Below are positions 33,492-35,630 of a stretch of 35,630 bases of DNA, piece after piece. Source of the stretch: Prevotella sp. Its GTDB lineage: Bacteria; Bacteroidota; Bacteroidia; Bacteroidales; Bacteroidaceae. Position numbers and translations under genes: made by a program. Position 1 is the first letter of the stretch; every line of letters begins with the position of its first letter. The notes beneath the pieces were generated by a model, which was given only the letters and a program-made list of their open reading frames with translations, was not told the origin of the DNA and searched no databases. The DNA lies in NCBI GenBank assembly GCA_017412705.1, contig JAFPWS010000046.1, positions 1 to 35,630 on the forward strand, written 5' to 3'.

Positions 33492-35078
33492 ATGAAACTA
33501 ACAGATATATTGAGCGGCCAGTTTAATGCCGCAGAGTGGGAAGCCAAAGGTTATCAGCTTCCTAAGTTCGACATCAAGGCCGTGCGTGAGAAAACGGCCA
33601 AGGAACCCACATGGGTACATTTCGGTGGAGGAAACATCTTCCGTGCCTTCCCTGCAGCTATTCTCAATGACGCCCTGAACACTGGCAAGTACGACCGTGG
33701 CGTCATCGTGGCAGAGACATTCGACTTCGAGGTAGTGGATAAGGCATACGCCCCTTATAACAACCTCTCGCTGTGCGTAAACCTCTGTTCTGACGGCAGT
33801 ATCGAGAAGAAGGTCATAGCTTCTGTAACAGAGGCTTTAAAGGCTGACCCTCAGTTTGACGATTGGAAGCGTTTGGTGGAGATTTTCCGCAATCCGTCGC
33901 TCCAGATGATTTCGTTTACCATCACCGAAAAGGGATATAGCTACAACGAAACTGACTTAGCTCGCGGACTGAAGCCCATGTTCGCACTTGGAAAGGTGAC
34001 AGCACTGCTCTACGAGCGTTGGCAGGCTGGCGTACTTCCACTAACCATCCAGTCGATGGACAACTGTTCTCACAATGGCGACAAGGTAAAGGCTGGCGTA
34101 TTTGCTTATGCTGAGCGATGGCTGGCTGATGGACTGGTGCCACGCGGATTTGTGAATTACCTCAAGGACAACAAGTCAATTACTTTCCCCTGGTCAATGA
34201 TTGACAAAATTACCCCACGTCCTCATGAGAAGGTAAAGGAACTTTTGGCAGCCGACGGTTTCGAGGACAATGATTATATAGAGACAGAGAAGCACACTTT
34301 CACAGCTCCTTTCGTGAATGCCGAAGAGGTGCAGTATCTCGTTATCGAGGACAACTACACCAATGGCCGTCCCCCACTTGATTTGGGAGGTGCACTCTAT
34401 ACCACACGAGAAACAGTAGATAAGGTGGAGACGATGAAGGTGACAACCTGTCTAAACCCTCTGCATACGGCTATGTCTATCTACGGCTGCATGTTAGGTT
34501 ACACGCTGATCTCAGCTGAAATGGCCGATGAAGACATACGTGCTTTCATCCAGAAAATTGGCTATATTGAGGCCATGCCAGTAGTCGTTGACCCAGGCGT
34601 GCTGAACCCCTACGAGTTCATCGGTGCTGTGCTCAACAAGCGCCTGCCTAACCCTTTCATGCCCGATGCTCCACAGCGCATTGCGATGGACACCTCCCAG
34701 AAGTTGCCTATCCGCTTTGGTGAGACCATTAAAAAGTACATTTCCCGCGGACTCGACATGTCGAATCTTGTTTTGATACCACTTACATTGGCTGGTTATG
34801 CTCGCTACCTAAAAGGTATCAAGGATGACGGCACACCATTCGACTGTTCTCCCGACCCTATGTTGGCAGAATTGCAGGCCATCGTTGCTCCATTAGAGAT
34901 TGACAAGGCAGAGCAAGACTGGAGTTGCCTAAAACAGCTCTACAGCCGTAAGGACGTGTTCGGTCTCGACCTCTACGAGGCTGGTCTCGGTGATCAAATA
35001 GAAGGAATGGTACGCGAGCTCTTTTCCGGCAAGGGGGCCGTCAGGGCCACACTCCACAAATATGTCTGTAACAGATAA
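33492..35078 (+). CDS. uxuB: Fructuronate reductase (mannitol dehydrogenase family)
   Basis: UxuB reduces D-fructuronate to D-mannonate with NADH (EC 1.1.1.57) and feeds UxuA. I chose ATG 33492, one base after the uxuA stop, over the in-frame TTG at 33483 that lies inside uxuA; this gives 528 residues. The N-terminal Rossmann region shows VHFGGGNIFRAF (H43 onward). Later blocks are FTITEKGYS, SMDNCSHNG, FPWSMIDKITPRP and CLNPLHTAMSIYG, all typical of long-chain mannitol dehydrogenases of the uronate branch. It is the last gene of the long operon. The isomerase UxaC, which would make fructuronate, is not in the window. No forward intrinsic terminator is evident after it apart from the shared hairpin at 35117-35155. 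Confidence 0.94.
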   Translation: MKLTDILSGQFNAAEWEAKGYQLPKFDIKAVREKTAKEPTWVHFGGGNIFRAFPAAILNDALNTGKYDRGVIVAETFDFEVVDKAYAPYNNLSLCVNLCSDGSIEKKVIASVTEALKADPQFDDWKRLVEIFRNPSLQMISFTITEKGYSYNETDLARGLKPMFALGKVTALLYERWQAGVLPLTIQSMDNCSHNGDKVKAGVFAYAERWLADGLVPRGFVNYLKDNKSITFPWSMIDKITPRPHEKVKELLAADGFEDNDYIETEKHTFTAPFVNAEEVQYLVIEDNYTNGRPPLDLGGALYTTRETVDKVETMKVTTCLNPLHTAMSIYGCMLGYTLISAEMADEDIRAFIQKIGYIEAMPVVVDPGVLNPYEFIGAVLNKRLPNPFMPDAPQRIAMDTSQKLPIRFGETIKKYISRGLDMSNLVLIPLTLAGYARYLKGIKDDGTPFDCSPDPMLAELQAIVAPLEIDKAEQDWSCLKQLYSRKDVFGLDLYEAGLGDQIEGMVRELFSGKGAVRATLHKYVCNR

Positions 35079-35105
35079 TAATATCCTAAATTAAGGAGAA
35101 ACGAT

Positions 35106-35155
35106 AAAAAAAGGAAGGCTATTGAATACGGTATGCACTATCGGTTCCAATAGCC
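35106..35155 (-). terminator. Intrinsic terminator of the convergent minus-strand gene
   Basis: GGCTATTG (35117-35124) and CAATAGCC (35148-35155) are complementary. On the minus strand the hairpin is followed by CCTTCC and seven T (complement of 35106-35112). It lies 46 bases beyond the stop of the minus-strand gene and could also slow transcription leaving uxuB. Confidence 0.65.
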
Positions 35156-35200
35156 ATCCCTATTTTCTGGAAAAGATCAAATTGGAAATTGTTGACTTTG

Positions 35201-35617
35201 TTACCGCTTCCATCTATACCTTGGTTTAGCACACTCCGTCTTCGCTGCCTGATGACATCGACGAGCAAAGGCCAGTTCATCTTCATCATCCTTCTTTTTT
35301 GGCAATTCGTTGTTAGATTCTCCTCCGCCACACGATACGGAGATTGTGGTTGCTGCATCAGCATATCCGAAGAACAGGCAGGCGGTGGTGGCAATCTCCA
35401 TCACGTTCTCTGTTACCCCTACAGCCAAATCCAACCCGATTTTCGTAAGATAGCTTACAGCTGATTCAGCGCCTATTTGATAGACTTCAGCTCTCGTGCC
35501 ATTCGCAATGTCACGGAGAGCTCCTGCGGCCTTCAACATCCATTCGGCATTGGCCAATCTCTCCTTGGGCTTTTCACCAAGTGCCTTCCTAATGGTCTCC
35601 TTCTCCCTATCGTTCAT
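35201..35617 (-). CDS. Hypothetical 138-residue protein, unknown function
   Basis: A minus-strand frame starting MNDREKETIRKALGEKPKER with ATG at 35617. The N-terminal half is helical and charged (ANAEWMLKAAGALRDIANGT). A mildly hydrophobic middle follows (LDLAVGVTENVMEIATTACL), then CGGGESNNELPKKKDDEDEL and a basic end AFARRCHQAAKTECAKPRYR. The composition looks like genuine coding sequence, and a terminator on the same strand follows, which supports the gene. I do not recognise a family. It is convergent to uxuB and looks unrelated to xylan use, so the locus probably ends between 35078 and 35117. The promoter lies beyond the right edge of the window. Confidence 0.6.
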   Translation of the reverse strand: MNDREKETIRKALGEKPKERLANAEWMLKAAGALRDIANGTRAEVYQIGAESAVSYLTKIGLDLAVGVTENVMEIATTACLFFGYADAATTISVSCGGGESNNELPKKKDDEDELAFARRCHQAAKTECAKPRYRWKR

Positions 35618-35630
35618 GACATAACTGTCA

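Noticed and set aside
35119-35394. 91-residue minus-strand ORF
   Set aside because: It overlaps the better-supported 138-residue frame and its terminator hairpin, and has a random-looking composition.

Overview
The window is a carbohydrate-utilisation locus from a Bacteroidales chromosome, most likely Prevotellaceae (a Prevotella/Segatella-like gut or rumen bacterium). The evidence is a SusC/SusD pair, a hybrid two-component regulator, Bacteroidetes-type -7 boxes (TAnnTTTG), Bacteroidetes-type lipoprotein signals, Prevotella-like type IX secretion tails (GLYI.NGKK) and fimbrillin-family lipoproteins. Species cannot be fixed from the sequence alone. The predicted substrate is glucuronoxylan: GH115 alpha-glucuronidase, two GH43 enzymes, a GH98 candidate xylanase, a GH10 xylanase, a GPH-type sugar transporter, and UxuA/UxuB for the released glucuronate.

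Layout. 1-220: left edge, with a truncated minus-strand reading frame running into the 3' half of a tRNA gene and its terminator, probably the scar of an integrated element. 350-4962: promoter, GH115 and secreted GH43. 5074-5662: a small secreted beta-sandwich protein with its own promoter and terminator. 5658-7729: 11-bp tandem repeats, a GLUG-type beta-helix protein with a sorting tail, a 46-residue peptide gene and a terminator. 7784-12141: an XRE regulator directly followed by the hybrid two-component system (HTCS). 12149-19735: promoter, SusC, SusD and two TIG-domain surface lipoproteins, in a visibly G+C-richer block. 19742-35078: promoter, four fimbrillin-like lipoproteins in tandem, GH98, GH10, MFS transporter, cytoplasmic GH43, an orphan ECF sigma factor, uxuA and uxuB, tightly spaced and probably one long operon. 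35106-35617: a convergent minus-strand gene of unknown function with its terminator.

How it works together (inference). Surface lipoproteins capture xylan. GH98, GH10 and GH115 cut the backbone and remove glucuronate. SusCD imports oligosaccharides into the periplasm, and GH43 and the HTCS sensor act there. The GPH symporter brings short products into the cytoplasm for the second GH43. UxuB and UxuA take fructuronate to 2-keto-3-deoxygluconate. UxaC, KDG kinase/aldolase and xylose isomerase/kinase are not in the window.

The most notable signal is regulatory. Four promoters (upstream of GH115, the 164-residue protein, SusC and the first fimbrillin) carry arrays of a 10-bp element, GTGnAACAAA, repeated every 21-22 bp in a fixed register to the -7 box. 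These are strong candidates for the HTCS binding sites. In front of GH115 the array is inverted but keeps nearly the same register. The second notable signal is the tandem set of fimbrillin-like lipoproteins, two of which carry added C-terminal beta-sandwich modules, in a xylan operon where surface glycan-binding proteins would be expected.
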